A model generated the notes under the pieces. The model saw only the letters and a program-made list of their open reading frames with translations, was not told the DNA's origin and searched no databases. DNA of 64,000 nucleotides from Drosophila pseudoobscura (lineage: Eukaryota; Arthropoda; Insecta; Diptera; Drosophilidae): positions 12,772,001 through 12,836,000 of the forward strand of contig NC_046679.1 in NCBI RefSeq assembly GCF_009870125.1, read 5' to 3'. Positions 12,828 through 23,900 of the stretch are shown here, piece by piece. Every line of letters starts with the position of its first letter. Within the stretch, counting starts at the first letter, position 1. Made by a program: the position numbers and the translations under genes.

Positions 12828-14272
12828 TCATGGAGCCTGCTTGCTGCCGGCCGTGCGGATATCGCTCTTCACTAGGATTTTGCTCTGGAGCACAGCCGCA
12901 CGCAGCATGGTCATCTTCGCGATGCGCTGGTAACTCTTTTCCAAGGCCAGGGCACGCCTGAAGCTGCTGGTGCGCTGATCGACCTCTCTGGCGTAGAGAA
13001 TCTTGTGGTGCGAGTCGATGCGGGCCTGGAGGTGGCCATCCTGAATCAGCTGCACCACCTCGTTCTCCAGATCGCCCACCGAGCTGTTGAAGGCCACGGC
13101 CATTTTGTGCATGTCGGCCGACTGGTAGGGACTGAAGTACTGAATCATGGCGCGCTGGCGAATTTTCGCGTAGAGTGTGCTCACGTGCGGGGCTATGTAC
13201 ATTTGCACGAGGAGGTTGTCGCGAATCTCGTCGAGCAGCGTCAGGCACGAGGCGTACTTGCTCTCGTGGAACATGAAGATAATGTCGCGCACCTGCGGCT
13301 CCTGCTCGAGGAACAGCTTGAACGATGTGGAGGCAATCACCTGGCGCTTCAGCTCCGGCCTGTCGAAGGTGGCCAGGGCGCAGAGGCCGCCGTAGACAGC
13401 CACATCGTTGAGGGAGACCGGCGATACGAGGAACTGCTCGCAGTGGGCAAAGTTGGCGTTCAGGAAATGCTCGGCGGCCACCTTGTAGTTCTTTTGGTTC
13501 AGCTCGGCCAGGCCGGCGAAGCACTCGAGGTGTGTGTGAAAAGGGCCGTTGAGCCGATGGACCTTCATTTTCACGTCCAGGGACTTCGTCTTCGTTATGT
13601 AGGTCCTGGCGTGGTCCCAGTCCTGCATATAAATGAACACCTGGATTATGTGGAACAGCATGTCCATCATGTCCTCGACGCCGGTGCAGTAGCAATCCAT
13701 CCGAGAATGGCATTCCCGGACACTTTGCAGATCTCCGCAGCTCAGATAAAGGTCGGCCATCTCTTCGAGGCTGCGCCGAGCACTCTGCTTAAACGATCTC
13801 GACTTGTAGAACCTCAGCTCCGAACTAAGCTTCTCCAGCTGGAGGGCAGCCCCCTTCATCTTGGTCTCCACCCAGACAGGATCGTACGCAAACGAATCGG
13901 CTGGCACCTGCTCTGCAGGCGACGTGGGGTTCAATTCGCTCAATTGCTTGTGCAGAAAGGTGTACAGACTAACGTTGTACGTGGTCTGCACGTACGTGAT
14001 GGCCATTTTGAGCGCCTCCTCGCGCAGGATGGGGCAAACCTCGGCCACATGAATCAGGCGCTGCAGTCGTACAATGCCGTCGTATCGACTGGCATACACC
14101 TCCAGGTCTATGCTGGGGCTCTCCGCCACGATCTTCCCGGTCGGTGCTGCATTCGCTGGCACGGGTTCAATGGCGTTCTTTTCGTTTGGAAAAAACTTGT
14201 CAGCATCAAGAAAAGCTGTAATCCTCATAGGCTTACCTGCATCGGGAGCGGCATATTCACAGGCACAGACAT
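12828..14272 (-). CDS. COP9 signalosome subunit 1 (CSN1/GPS1)
   Basis: CSN1 is the PCI-domain scaffold subunit of the COP9 signalosome, which removes NEDD8 from cullins in nucleus and cytoplasm. The open frame runs to 14363, but the N-terminus is better explained by a 59-nt intron (14236-14178, GTAAGC..AAAAG): exon 1 (14272-14237) then reads MSVPVNMPLPMQ, like the MPVPV..MPLPMQ start I recall for fly CSN1, and joins in phase 0 to NAIEPVPANA. The product is then 461 residues. The family segment IDLEVYASRYDGIVRLQRLI opens the helical-repeat region, VRECHSRMDCY and the WDHARTYI block follow, and the PCI domain occupies roughly residues 300-410. The rest is one exon. Drosophila has two CSN1 genes (1a, 1b) and I cannot say which this is. 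It is divergently arranged with the gene at 14715, about 440 bp away, with TATCGATG elements between them. Confidence 0.9.
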
Positions 14273-14376
14273 CTTGAGTAGAAATGCTGTTTAAATCTAG
14301 TAAGTTGTAGTTATTTTTAACGCGAAGTGAAAATTTTCCATGAAACTTGATTGTCAAAGACAAGCCGGAGAAACAT

Positions 14377-14414
14377 CGCTGTTATCGATGTTTCGATGTA
14401 ATCTGCATCGATGT
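14377..14414. promoter_or_regulatory. ATCGATG element cluster between CSN1 and the DKxKD gene
   Basis: Three ATCGATG/TTCGATG copies (around 14384, 14392 and 14406) resemble the core of the DREF element TATCGATA. They lie in the region between two divergent genes and about 110 bp upstream of the CSN1 start. Function is inferred from resemblance only. Confidence 0.35.
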
Positions 14415-14714
14415 TTTTTCAATCATCCCTGCACTCAGCTTATTGGCGAAAAATTTTTATAGATTGCTGAAATATCCACAGCTTCTGAAAGGACCGGGCA
14501 GACCCTATTCGATATGTTATTTATGACCTTTTTCCACTAGACTTGATCTGAAATGACATAAAAAACAGTGCTGTTAACGCCAATGCTTTTTAAAGATGGC
14601 AGAGCTAGAGAAACAGTGTTCGTAAACGCTCTAAGGCACACAGCTTCCGCAGAACAGCACGTTTAGCATCACTTGAATACGTTTTTTACTTTGGAAACAT
14701 CAAAGACAAGCGAA

Positions 14715-15503
14715 ATGAATTCAGATAAAGATCCGTTCTTTGCAGTGATCAAGTGCGAGATGTGCATCAATCCGGCTACCAATTTTTTGGTCGGCCTCTG
14801 CCAGCGTTGCGAGAAAATTTGGGCCAAGCGTCCGGAGTACATGCCGCTGACCAACCATCGCATAATGGCTGCCACGCTTGCCAGTGTGCGCCAGCCGGAT
14901 GCCCCCATGGATCCCACCTTCCAGAAGGCCATGATAAGTGCAAGGATGAAGAAGGCCCAGAAGATCGCGCTCTTCCACAAGATTCGTGGGAATTTCACCA
15001 ACAGCGTGCTCGTCGACACTGACTCCAAAATGGCAGTGCCCTTTACGTTTGAGGACAACTATTGGGATATTCCCGAAATCATGGATGAAGACGTTGTGGC
15101 TTTTCAGCGCAATGTCGATCTCCTGGCTGACATGGTGCCAGACAGAACGCATTCAAACAAGGACAAGGATGCCACAGACAAGGAGAAAGATCCCACAGAC
15201 AAGGACAAAGATACCACAGACAAGGAGAAAGACACCATAGACAAGGACAAAGATGCCGCAGACAAGGAGAAAGATCCCACAGACAAGGACAAAGATACCA
15301 CAGACAAGGAGAAAGACACCATAGACAAGGACAAAGATGCCGCAGACAAGGAGAAAGATGCCAAAGACGAGGACATAGATGCCAAAGACAAGGACAAAGA
15401 TGCCAAAGACAAGGTCGAAGATGCCAAAGACGAGGACAAAGATGCCAAAGACAAGGTCGAAGATGCCAAAGACGAGAAAGAAGACTCTGGATTGCCCGAA
15501 TAA
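14715..15503 (+). CDS. Unknown protein: N-terminal zinc-ribbon-like region and DKxKD heptad tail
   Basis: Single exon. I place the start at the Met of MNSDKDPFFAV (14715, 262 residues); an upstream Met at 14673 would add 14 residues. Residues about 14-35 contain CEMC and CQRC, two CxxC pairs spaced like a small zinc ribbon. The middle (to about residue 140) is globular-looking with WAKRPEYMPLTNHR and a DNYWDIPEIMDEDV segment. From about residue 152 to the end the chain is almost only seven-residue units of the type DKxKDxx (DATDKEK, DPTDKDK and so on), with a 28-residue block (84 nt) present twice almost unchanged, so the tail grew recently by repeat expansion. Such a tail is probably a charged disordered region. 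No family is recognised. The repeat gives long mirror frames on the other strand, which I do not call. Confidence 0.7.
   Translation: MNSDKDPFFAVIKCEMCINPATNFLVGLCQRCEKIWAKRPEYMPLTNHRIMAATLASVRQPDAPMDPTFQKAMISARMKKAQKIALFHKIRGNFTNSVLVDTDSKMAVPFTFEDNYWDIPEIMDEDVVAFQRNVDLLADMVPDRTHSNKDKDATDKEKDPTDKDKDTTDKEKDTIDKDKDAADKEKDPTDKDKDTTDKEKDTIDKDKDAADKEKDAKDEDIDAKDKDKDAKDKVEDAKDEDKDAKDKVEDAKDEKEDSGLPE
15185..15480. repeat. Intragenic 21/84-nt tandem repeats
   Basis: A 21-nt unit encoding DKxKDxx is repeated about 15 times; a higher-order 84-nt block (DPT, DTT, DTI, DAA order) occurs twice in tandem. Units near the 3' end have drifted to DAKDKVE and DAKDEDK. Confidence 0.85.
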
Positions 15504-15577
15504 CACGTGGTGGCCAAATATTCCAAAGAAAATGTAAACCACAGTATTAAAACAATCATTATAGAACAGAACACGTT

Positions 15578-16064
15578 TCAAGGGTTATTATTTATTTGGC
15601 CTTTTGGTGCAGCGTGAACACCTCCATTGACCAGAGACTTTTCAACGAGAAGATGTGATTGCATCCGTCCCAGCAAAGTTGCCGCTCGATTTCTTGATTG
15701 ATTTCCCACTCCCATTAAGTCCATGATCTCAGGTAGCTCTAGGTCATCGGCTGATCGGTTGTTGGCTGGGGTATGGAAACGGAGTATTAAACTGCATTTT
15801 CAATGGCGCACTCGTACACTTACAGGCTCCGTCGACGATGCTCCCATACGTTGAGGGATCGTGGTCCAATTCCATTATATCACGTGGCAGCTTGCGGACA
15901 TCCACGATATCTCCCACATATGTATAATACTGCCCAAGCTGCTAATCAATCGTTCCGAGGCTGCAGATCCTCCGGCTCAAACGTCTGGGTGGGCCAAACT
16001 AGTTTCCTATAGGCCAAGCGGTCCCTCACATCATAATTAGGTGGCGGATCGTCCGGCGTGGGCG
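15578..16064 (-). pseudogene. Unrecognised gene fragment, apparently damaged
   Basis: On the minus strand, after the acceptor CTGTTTCAG (16067-16065), the frame reads PTPDDPPPNYDVRDRLAYRK, continues through FEPEDLQPRND and meets a TGA. One base out of phase the coding quality resumes with QLGQYYTYVGDIVDVRKLPR, runs to a donor (15824|GTAAGT) and, after a 58-nt intron (acceptor CCCCAG), continues in phase as NNRSADDLELPEIMDLMGVG to a stop at 15578. A TGA plus a phase change suggests a pseudogene. An alternative is an extra intron from GTGAGG (16032) to GATTAG just before CAGCTTGGG, which would keep an open frame, but its acceptor lacks a pyrimidine tract and the skipped segment looks coding. 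No upstream coding exon is clear. I do not recognise the protein. Confidence 0.4.
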
Positions 16065-18600
16065 CTGAAACAGAATAAAACCTGTATAAACACGTTGCAA
16101 CTGGTTGGATACCTCGATACCTGTACATATATCAAAATTTTCAACAAAAATACGTCCGGAAGAGAGACGTCCAGGGTGAACACAAGATTTAGTACATCTA
16201 TAATTATTTGTTTATTAAGCTTTTGCATTTTCTTTTTGAGGCTAGAGTCCCCAGTATTGTAAAACGACGAAAATCAACTCAGACACTACGTCATAAATTA
16301 GTGTAGTGTAATGGTGTAAATAACTATCGATTTCAGCGATATCACGTGCAAATTTCGTTTCCCAATATTTCACGAAACGAGCGGCGCCAAAGTTCAATGG
16401 CCGCTGCCCTTTAGCCACTCCTAATGGAACACCGCAATTAGAGCCGCCACCAGATCATTACCGAATGATTATGGCCAATTACTAGTTGGGCCTGGCTAGG
16501 AAGTTTCACTGTGGGCGGTATCGTATGGAAATACTGAATACTGAAGGCCAAAATTCAAATGCCAAAGTCAAAAACCAATTGAAGCCAAGTGATTGTCTGG
16601 CCAGGATGGATATCTGGACATCGGCCATCAGGCAATGGCTGTCTCCGGGGGCTCATGGACATTTTGCTAATGAAAATGTTTATTCAAATTTGCGTCAATG
16701 GATGTGTTTACACGAATGAAATGACCATCAATCTACATGAATAAGCGTAAGTATAGTCGATGTACTGTTCTTGGCCTGCATTGTTCGGCAATTTGTTTAA
16801 TGGGAAAACTAATAAATCAAATGCGCCGTCGATTACAATCAAATTTAGTTTGGATGGTGCTCCAAATCCACGACGTATCGATTGACTCATCCCAGAGGGC
16901 AGAACATACTCCTTGGGTAAGTAATGTGTGTATTTGCCCTAAGATTCCACAGAAACTACTGTTCAAGGGGTTAGCCTCCGTGTGGAATCCAGCAACAGGC
17001 GAGAGCCCACTCCAACCACACGCCACGACGCTGGTCAGCACCAGGACTCGAAGAGGATGTCCCGCCATGGAACATTAGTCAAGTGCAACAGCTTTCAAAT
17101 AAACATAAATTGAACATGCTGAGCCAGCGGTGGCAAGAGTCGAATCCCTGGTTGGGAAGCAGCTGCTCCTCCTCGTGCCCCCTGGCCCCCCTCCCGCCTG
17201 GTGTCGTAATTAAAGCCAGTCGCGCAATAACGAAGAGGAATGTTTGTTGCCAGCCAGCGAGGACCAACAAGAAGAGGATGCGCCTCTAATTTATTTGTTT
17301 TTCTCACTTGACTTTTATTTACACGTGCATTGGCATGCGAGTGTCGTGGTGTGGAACGGAACGGAACTTCTGCTGCTTCTGGGAGGCAAAAAACTATGCC
17401 AGCATCGGCATCGTGGCCATAGTTTGCTACCTTTGTTTGGGGAAAGTTCTCCGTGCGCATTCCGGGGTCAGGGCACAGTGCCAAATTGGCCTAATGGCGT
17501 TAATGCGAAGACGAGTCGGGACTAAACCAGCCCAGCCCCAACACCAAAGGTCGTTTACAGAGGGCTGCAGATACAGTTGAAGATAGGGCCAGAGATGCAC
17601 TTGCCAAGCCAAGCCCTGTTTAATGGCCAGACCCGGTCCCTACCTCACTTGCCCCAGAAAAGAACTCTCAATGCAAATCAAAGCACTTAAAAAGTTGAGC
17701 AATTTGGCAACGACTGCTAACGGAAGGCCCCATGAACGGCATTGGAAACGAACAAATATTCATTGAAAGCATACGAAGGAACCGCAATACATTTTCATGT
17801 TTATATTGCATTGCATCTACTGTACACTAAAGTCTGGAGCTGCCAGATAGGAAGAGTCAGCCAAATGCAGAGTTTGTTCCCTAATATTCAACGACCATTG
17901 ATACGGCCGGACATTGTCTCTATGATCGCTTTAAGCTGATGCAAACATAAACACGGTTATATACACATATTGCATTGGTTCAATTATAATCTGTGTTGGC
18001 TAGCTGGCACAGTGTGGGGGCTGTACATAATTCCGTATGCATCGAATTTGTTGGCTCCTGAATTTGCTGGCTTCTGCAGGATGTGCGTGCAATGGCGGTG
18101 CTTATTTACATCCCATTTCCGCATCCGTTTTGACTAGAACCGCTGCCCCCTCCCCCTTTCACGGGTCTCCCTCTCTATTTTTGCGTATGCGTGATTTTCC
18201 AACATTTCCACAGCCCAAGCCCGTATAAAACTTTTAATGGAATTCCCATAATCATGTTTAAAGTTACGAAGGACCCGGAAAGTCGCGCTGTATTGGTATT
18301 GATTAAGAGGAGAGCACTGCCACAACAATGTCGATGGCTGTGAATGCCAATACACAGAGAGCTAGTAATTTAGTGCTAGATAATGCATCATGGGTCGACA
18401 TGCCTACCCCACGTGGAGGCCCAAGTACTGCATAAGTACATTTGGGAGTACGCAATAGATTAGCCTAGTGCACCGAGTGGAACCTAAATGCGAAAATTCT
18501 GGCATTAAAATTGTAAATGAGAGGCGCATTGTCGAGCATTTTGGGCCGCGTATCGACTAGTCGCCCGATCGCCGACACCCAGGGCGCACCGAGATCCGCA
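16065..18600. other. No gene seen
   Basis: Mixed-composition intergenic DNA. The short ORFs lack splice support, domain signatures and compositional bias. Part of the last few hundred bases is likely the promoter and 5'UTR of the elongase starting at 18601. Confidence 0.5.
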
Positions 18601-19442
18601 ATGTTTGAGATACTGAACGCTCCACCCGTAGATCCCTTTCGGGCGCCCCTTTTGGACAGCCACTGGCCCACCCTGGTCATCCTGGCAGCCTACCTGCTGT
18701 TCGTGCTGAAGGTGGGCAGGCAGCTGATGGAGCACCGGGAGCCCTTCGATCTGCGCGGCGTGATCAAGGTCTACAACATCGTGCAGGTCCTGTACAACGG
18801 CATAATGCTTGTGGGCGTGGGTGATCAGGTTTGAGGCACAGATGGGACCCCGAGTAATGTTTGTGTCTCTCGCAGAGCTTTTACTTTATGCTGAAAACCT
18901 ACGACCTCAAATGCATCGTCAACCTGCCGCTGGACCACGAGTGGAAGAACACCGAGCGCTGGCTAACCTACTCGTATTTCATCAACAAGTTCCTGGACCT
19001 GCTGGACACCGTCTTCTTCGTGCTGCGCAAGAAGCACAGGCACTTGTCATTCCTGCACATCTTCCATCACGCCTTCATGCCGTACTTCTGTTTCCTGTAC
19101 ATACGTTTCCACGGACACGGCGGCCATGGCTTCTTCCTCTGCTTCTTCAACGTCCTCGTGCACGTCCTCATGTACACCTACTACTACGTTTCCTCCGTAC
19201 GCAGGGATGGCCAGGCAAAGGTCTGGTTCAAGCAGTACATCACCATCGTTCAGCTCGCCCAGTTCGTCATTATCCTCATTCACTGCATCTACACCCTACG
19301 GCAGCCCGACTGCAATGCATCCCGCGCGGTGCCAGTCTATGGCGGCCTCGTCGCACTCACATTCATCGCTCTGTTCACTAATTTCTACATAAAGGCCTAC
19401 ATAATGCCCAAGAAGAAGACGTCGAAGCGAAAGGTGCAATGA
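18601..19442 (+). CDS. Very-long-chain fatty acid elongase, ELO family (copy 1)
   Basis: ELO proteins catalyse the condensation of malonyl-CoA with long acyl-CoA in the ER membrane; in flies many serve cuticular hydrocarbon, pheromone or testis lipids. Two exons: 18601-18816 and 18876-19442, with a 59-nt intron (donor GTGGGT, acceptor CTCGCAG); a competing donor at 18829 would leave only 47 nt. The product has about 260 residues, typical of the family. Visible motifs: KVYNIVQVLYN in the first hydrophobic region, FLDLLDTVFFVLRKK, the histidine box HIFHH, NVLVHVLMYTYYY and QLAQF. The C-terminus KKKTSKRKVQ is lysine-rich, consistent with ER retention. The start at MFEILNAP matches the start of the next gene. 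It lies 0.66 kb upstream of its relative in the same orientation; a poly-A signal AATAAA is at 19504. Confidence 0.93.
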
Positions 19443-20099
19443 ATGCTGGATCTAAGCCTTCAGATGTATTATTTAAATATTCGTTAAGCGATCTAAAAAT
19501 TCCAATAAACCACACAATTCAATAAGAGCCTCTCTATACTCAAGACTTAATAGTCTTGTTCTTCGGATCATAAAAGTACAAAAAGGTATGCACACCTTTA
19601 CTCTGCCTTTACTAAATGGACTCTGCTTTCACTACTCCACATAAGATGGAATAAGATAGTTAACCCTTTGCTAAAAACTGCAGAATAGCAACCAAATAAA
19701 TAACTTCAAGCTAAAAAGAAAGAAGCTATTATAGGTATTGGTAAAAGTGCAGAACAATCTGTGGAGGTTTGACTCTTTGTAGGTGTCTGCAATGTATGCT
19801 TTTTCTTAGTTTTCAAATGAAGGGCACACAATATTTTATCTGGCTCATGAATATACTTTTCTTCCGACAATGAAGTACATATGTACACATCTATGTAGGC
19901 CCAGGGTAATATGTTGATTTGACGATAGTTTCCGAGGTTTTGTAGTCCACTGGAAAGCAATTGGATTTCCATACGGCCCATTAGCACACGATTTGCATGC
20001 ACTTATCAATGAGGAACGCAACCAATGGCAGACACTATAAAGCAAAGGTACATTTCTGGGACTAGTCTCTGGACGGACCCCCTTAAGTACGGCACGGAA
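19443..20099. other. Spacer between the two elongases
   Basis: AT-rich 3'UTR of copy 1 followed by promoter and 5'UTR of copy 2. A 7-bp inverted repeat, CAAGACT TAAT AGTCTTG, lies near 19542. No gene seen. Confidence 0.5.
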
Positions 20100-20950
20100 A
20101 TGTTCGAGGTGTTCGACAAACCCTATGCGGATCCTGTCCCACTGCCGCTGGTCAACAGTGCCTGGCCCCTGGCGACCATAATCGCACTCTATCTCCTGTT
20201 TGTCCTGAAGCTGGGGGGGCAGCTTATGGCAAGGCATGAAGCTCTTCAGCTGCGAGGAGTCCTCAAGGTGTACAACATCGTCCAGGTCCTGTACAACACG
20301 GTCATGCTAATATGGGTAAGCCGGCTCAAGAAGGTATTTGCTATTCATTAACTGGAATCTGTTTTGCCACCGACCAGGGCATCCATCTGATATTCGTGGC
20401 CAGGCCGTACAATTTGAGCTGTATGACCGTCCTGCCGCAGGATCACCCAATGAAGTCCACGGAGCGCACCCTGTCCTATGTGTACCACCTCAACAAGGTG
20501 CTCGACCTAATGGACACGGTGTTTTTCGTGCTGCGCAAGAAGCAGCGCCAGATCACCTTCCTGCACGTCTTCCATCACGTATTCATGGCGGTGACCACGC
20601 ACATGCTGATCCGATTCTATGGCCATGGCGGCCATGTCTACTTCATCTGCATGTTCAATGTGCTGGTGCACATCGTGATGTACGGCTACTACTATGCCTC
20701 CTCCCAGAGCCGCAATCTCCAGGAGAGCCTCTGGTGGAAGAAGTACCTGACCCTCACCCAGCTGGTCCAGTTCCTGCTGATGTTCCTGCACTGCGCCTAC
20801 ACCGGCCTGCAGCCCAACTGCAATGCGTCTCGGGGCGTCATCTACTTGATCTGCACCATGTCTGCGTTCATGTTCGTGATGTTCACCAATTTCTACATAA
20901 GCACCTACATTCGACCGAAGAAGGGCAGGTCCAAGGGCAAAGCGCAATGA
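20100..20950 (+). CDS. Very-long-chain fatty acid elongase, ELO family (copy 2)
   Basis: Same reaction and location as its upstream neighbour. Exons 20100-20315 and 20378-20950 are joined over a 62-nt intron (TGG|GTAAGC, GACCAG|GGC). Exon 1 is 216 nt in both genes and the intron falls at the same codon, showing tandem descent. About 262 residues. Motifs: VLKVYNIVQVLYN, KVLDLMDTVFFVLRKK, histidine box HVFHH, NVLVHIVMYGYYY, and a basic tail RPKKGRSKGKAQ. The start used is MFEVFDKP, aligned with the upstream gene; an in-frame Met 75 nt earlier (20025) is possible but the added stretch has no counterpart in copy 1. The two proteins are clearly related but well diverged, so the duplication is old. 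Confidence 0.93.
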
Positions 20951-23900
20951 TACCCATTCCCTGTGATCCCAGCCAAAATTTGAATTTTCCCTAAACGAAT
21001 TAAATATGTAATTAAATGTACACCAAGACGGCATATTTCTGAAACGTCACTTGGATGCCCATCCCCGGGGTGGTATCCCAGCCATTCATAAGGCCTTTTG
21101 TGCAGTCCGGCCGGAGGATGGCCTAGTTGTGGGCCGCACGTGACCTGCATGTCCCCCCAGTACGTGTTTGGATTTCGATTCTTTCTCTGTGCATTTCCAT
21201 GTGGCTTTTAATTAGAATATAAGACTGGGCCAGCAGACCCGTCGATTTATGGCACCGGAAGGGTCGCCTGCCTGGCATGGGTCTGCCTGCCTCCATTTGC
21301 ATAAGAATCGCATGCGGCGAATCAGAGTCGAAGTGCTTGCTGAATAATTGCGGCGGCCATGCAGTGACATTAAAGCGAAACCGAAGGCACAGTCAAGTGC
21401 AACGACAAGCGCCCCGCCTCGCCTTGCCTCACTCTGGGGGCTTCTGTGTGCCGGGCATTGGCGCTCGGTGCCGCAGACAGAGCCGGAGCGGAGAGCGTGC
21501 TGAGTAATTGCCGTTTTAAATGACATTAAACGTGCATTGTGTGGTTCTTTTAGGACCTAAGAACCCAAGGCAGTTTATTTCTTCCTTGGCTGCCACTTTT
21601 TCCATTTCGCTATTTTTATGCACACCCTTTGCATGTGGAGAAAGGGCGGCCGCAACCGTGAAATAAATCTCAAAATTGTTAACAATATTTATTTAGATTT
21701 CCTCGACATTACACAGCAAAAACATATAGTCGCAGGGGTACATAATGTGTACCAGCAGATCGGCAAAATTGTTGAAGATACACTACAGAATATGCCAATC
21801 AGATAGATGGATAGATAGTCCATGGTAGGTGCTGTAGGAGACTCCCCTACTGTGTATTGAAGGACTCCCTCCTTTACTGAAGGCTATTTTAGCTAAGGAA
21901 TATATCTTATAGTTACACAGCAGTCTTCTGTCAGGTTATTATTTTGTGGTTGGGCTGCGGTGGCCCCATTGTTGGCCAAAAGCCATTTGTCGATGGGGAA
22001 CTGCAAGGAATTGCACCTTTAAGCCAAGTCATTCGCCACTGGCTATCGCAGGGCAAAGGAATTACTTCTTATTAAAGGTTGGACATTGGAGCAACGGTAA
22101 AGGTAATGGCGACGCCAACGAGCAAGTGTTTGGGGAGGAGTGGCCAGTGGGCGTCAGCCATTGCAAATTGAGTCATTTTTCATTCGAAGCCGGATAAGAT
22201 CGGGTGGAAAGGGGAAACGGGGCGGCCGGCAGAAGGCCTCAATGTGTCACAATTCCGTGGCCATAATTGGGTCAAAGAATTGGTCCTTTATGTACGGTGC
22301 TTGACCGCTGAATAAGAAGGATTATGCCAGTTTTTCTCTTTCTCTCTCTCTCTCTTTTTTGTTTTTTATTGGATTATGTAGGGACAGGTGCATTAATGTT
22401 ATCCAGCTAAAGGCTGAGAACATAAAACCGACAATTTATATGGCCCCGGAAAATGGGGTTGGAGCGAGGGGCACGGCACACACTCGCATCCCTGCCTGCC
22501 ACATTTTTGGGTAGCCAAATTGGGAGGCATAAAAATGGCGTCTCATTATGGTAAAGTTAATATTTCATGGGCAATTTACCGAGATTGAAACCGACACACT
22601 TCAAAAACTGCGTACGTATACGCACACACTGGAGCATAATTACGGTTGCCGATTTCCAAAGGTCCTTCTGTTCTGTTCAGTTCAGTTCGGTCGTCCTTTT
22701 CGCTTTCTTCATACAATTTTAAACTCAATTAAAAGTTTTTCGCATTAGACGTACTTGTGCCCAAAGAGCGAGACACACATTTGACACACGACCCCACTCA
22801 CCCCACTCCATCATTATGCATATATATCCGTACATATATGTATATGCTGTGATGGGAAGGGAAGGAAGGAGGTCCGTTCCTCTCGAAATGACATTCGCAT
22901 TTAGTTGTCATTAAAAATGTGAGTGATACGATCTAAATGACTTGACATGTGGTGCACACCTGAATGGGATGAAAGTTCACTCGGGCCGCGGTCCTTGGCC
23001 AGGTCCCAGCAGGCATGGGAATTCAATTGAAGCCAACAACCCATTGACACACATTGATACGCCTCTTAGCTCCGGATATACGCGTGCTACGGCGCAACCC
23101 GAGATGCAGGGAAGACCTTTAATGAATGTGACATCTCAATGGAGTAGTTTGGGTGATCTAAAAAAATAGAGAGTCTCAAATAATTGGTTTACCATCGAAC
23201 GAAAGATTCCAGTCAGAGTCTTGAACTGAGGTGCCCCACCGAGAGAAAAGCCCCCACTCAGATTTAAATATGTATGCCATTGAAAGTGGTCTTTAATTTG
23301 ATTGATAATAAATATATTCTATAATTATGTTAATTATATTTCCCACAAAGTGAATTCTATATAATCTAATAATCAAATATTAATTTAAATGTGTGTGTTG
23401 TGGTTTTTCCTTAATATATGCTTAAACTTTGTCAACTTTTACGGTGAACCCGACCAGACATGACTGCAAAACCCATAAACGAGAGTCCATTCTCAGAGAC
23501 CCTGCTGGTACGTAAGAGACCTGACTGCCTGCCTGAAATCGTGGCCATAGCCGTAGCCAGTGCCGCATGAATAATGAAGGCAAATCGGAAAGAGGCAAAA
23601 CAGCAAAAAGTTAAATGCTTCTAATGACAGAAAATGAAGCAAATGACGAAAAATTGCGCAAAACAAAAGAGACAAATAATAGCATGCCAAAATGGCCGCC
23701 TCGGGTCGGTACGGACTCTGGGCAGCAAGCGCCACCTCACTTGCACCGCCCCACCGCCAAGCACATCCTGCTCAGCCACCCAGGGAGGGCACGCACAACC
23801 GGAGATAGGGAAAGAGAGCGCGGAGAGGAAGAGAGCTAGTGGTGGTGGTGGTGGTGTGGTGGCGAGGGGCGAAGTGAATTACCAACAGCGGGCGAATCAA

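Noticed and set aside
13005-14294. 429-codon plus-strand frame opposite CSN1
   Set aside because: Mirror frame of the CSN1 coding strand; no domain, codon character belongs to the minus strand.
15104-15581. Long Leu/Ser/Val-repeat minus frames opposite the DKxKD tail
   Set aside because: They are the antisense reading of a low-complexity 21-nt repeat and have no independent support.
18809-19381. 190-codon second frame inside elongase copy 1
   Set aside because: Out-of-frame shadow of the ELO exon, Arg/His/Pro-rich as expected from GC-rich third positions.
19542-19560. Inverted repeat CAAGACT..AGTCTTG as a terminator-like hairpin
   Set aside because: Seven-bp arms occur by chance and fly genes do not use such terminators.
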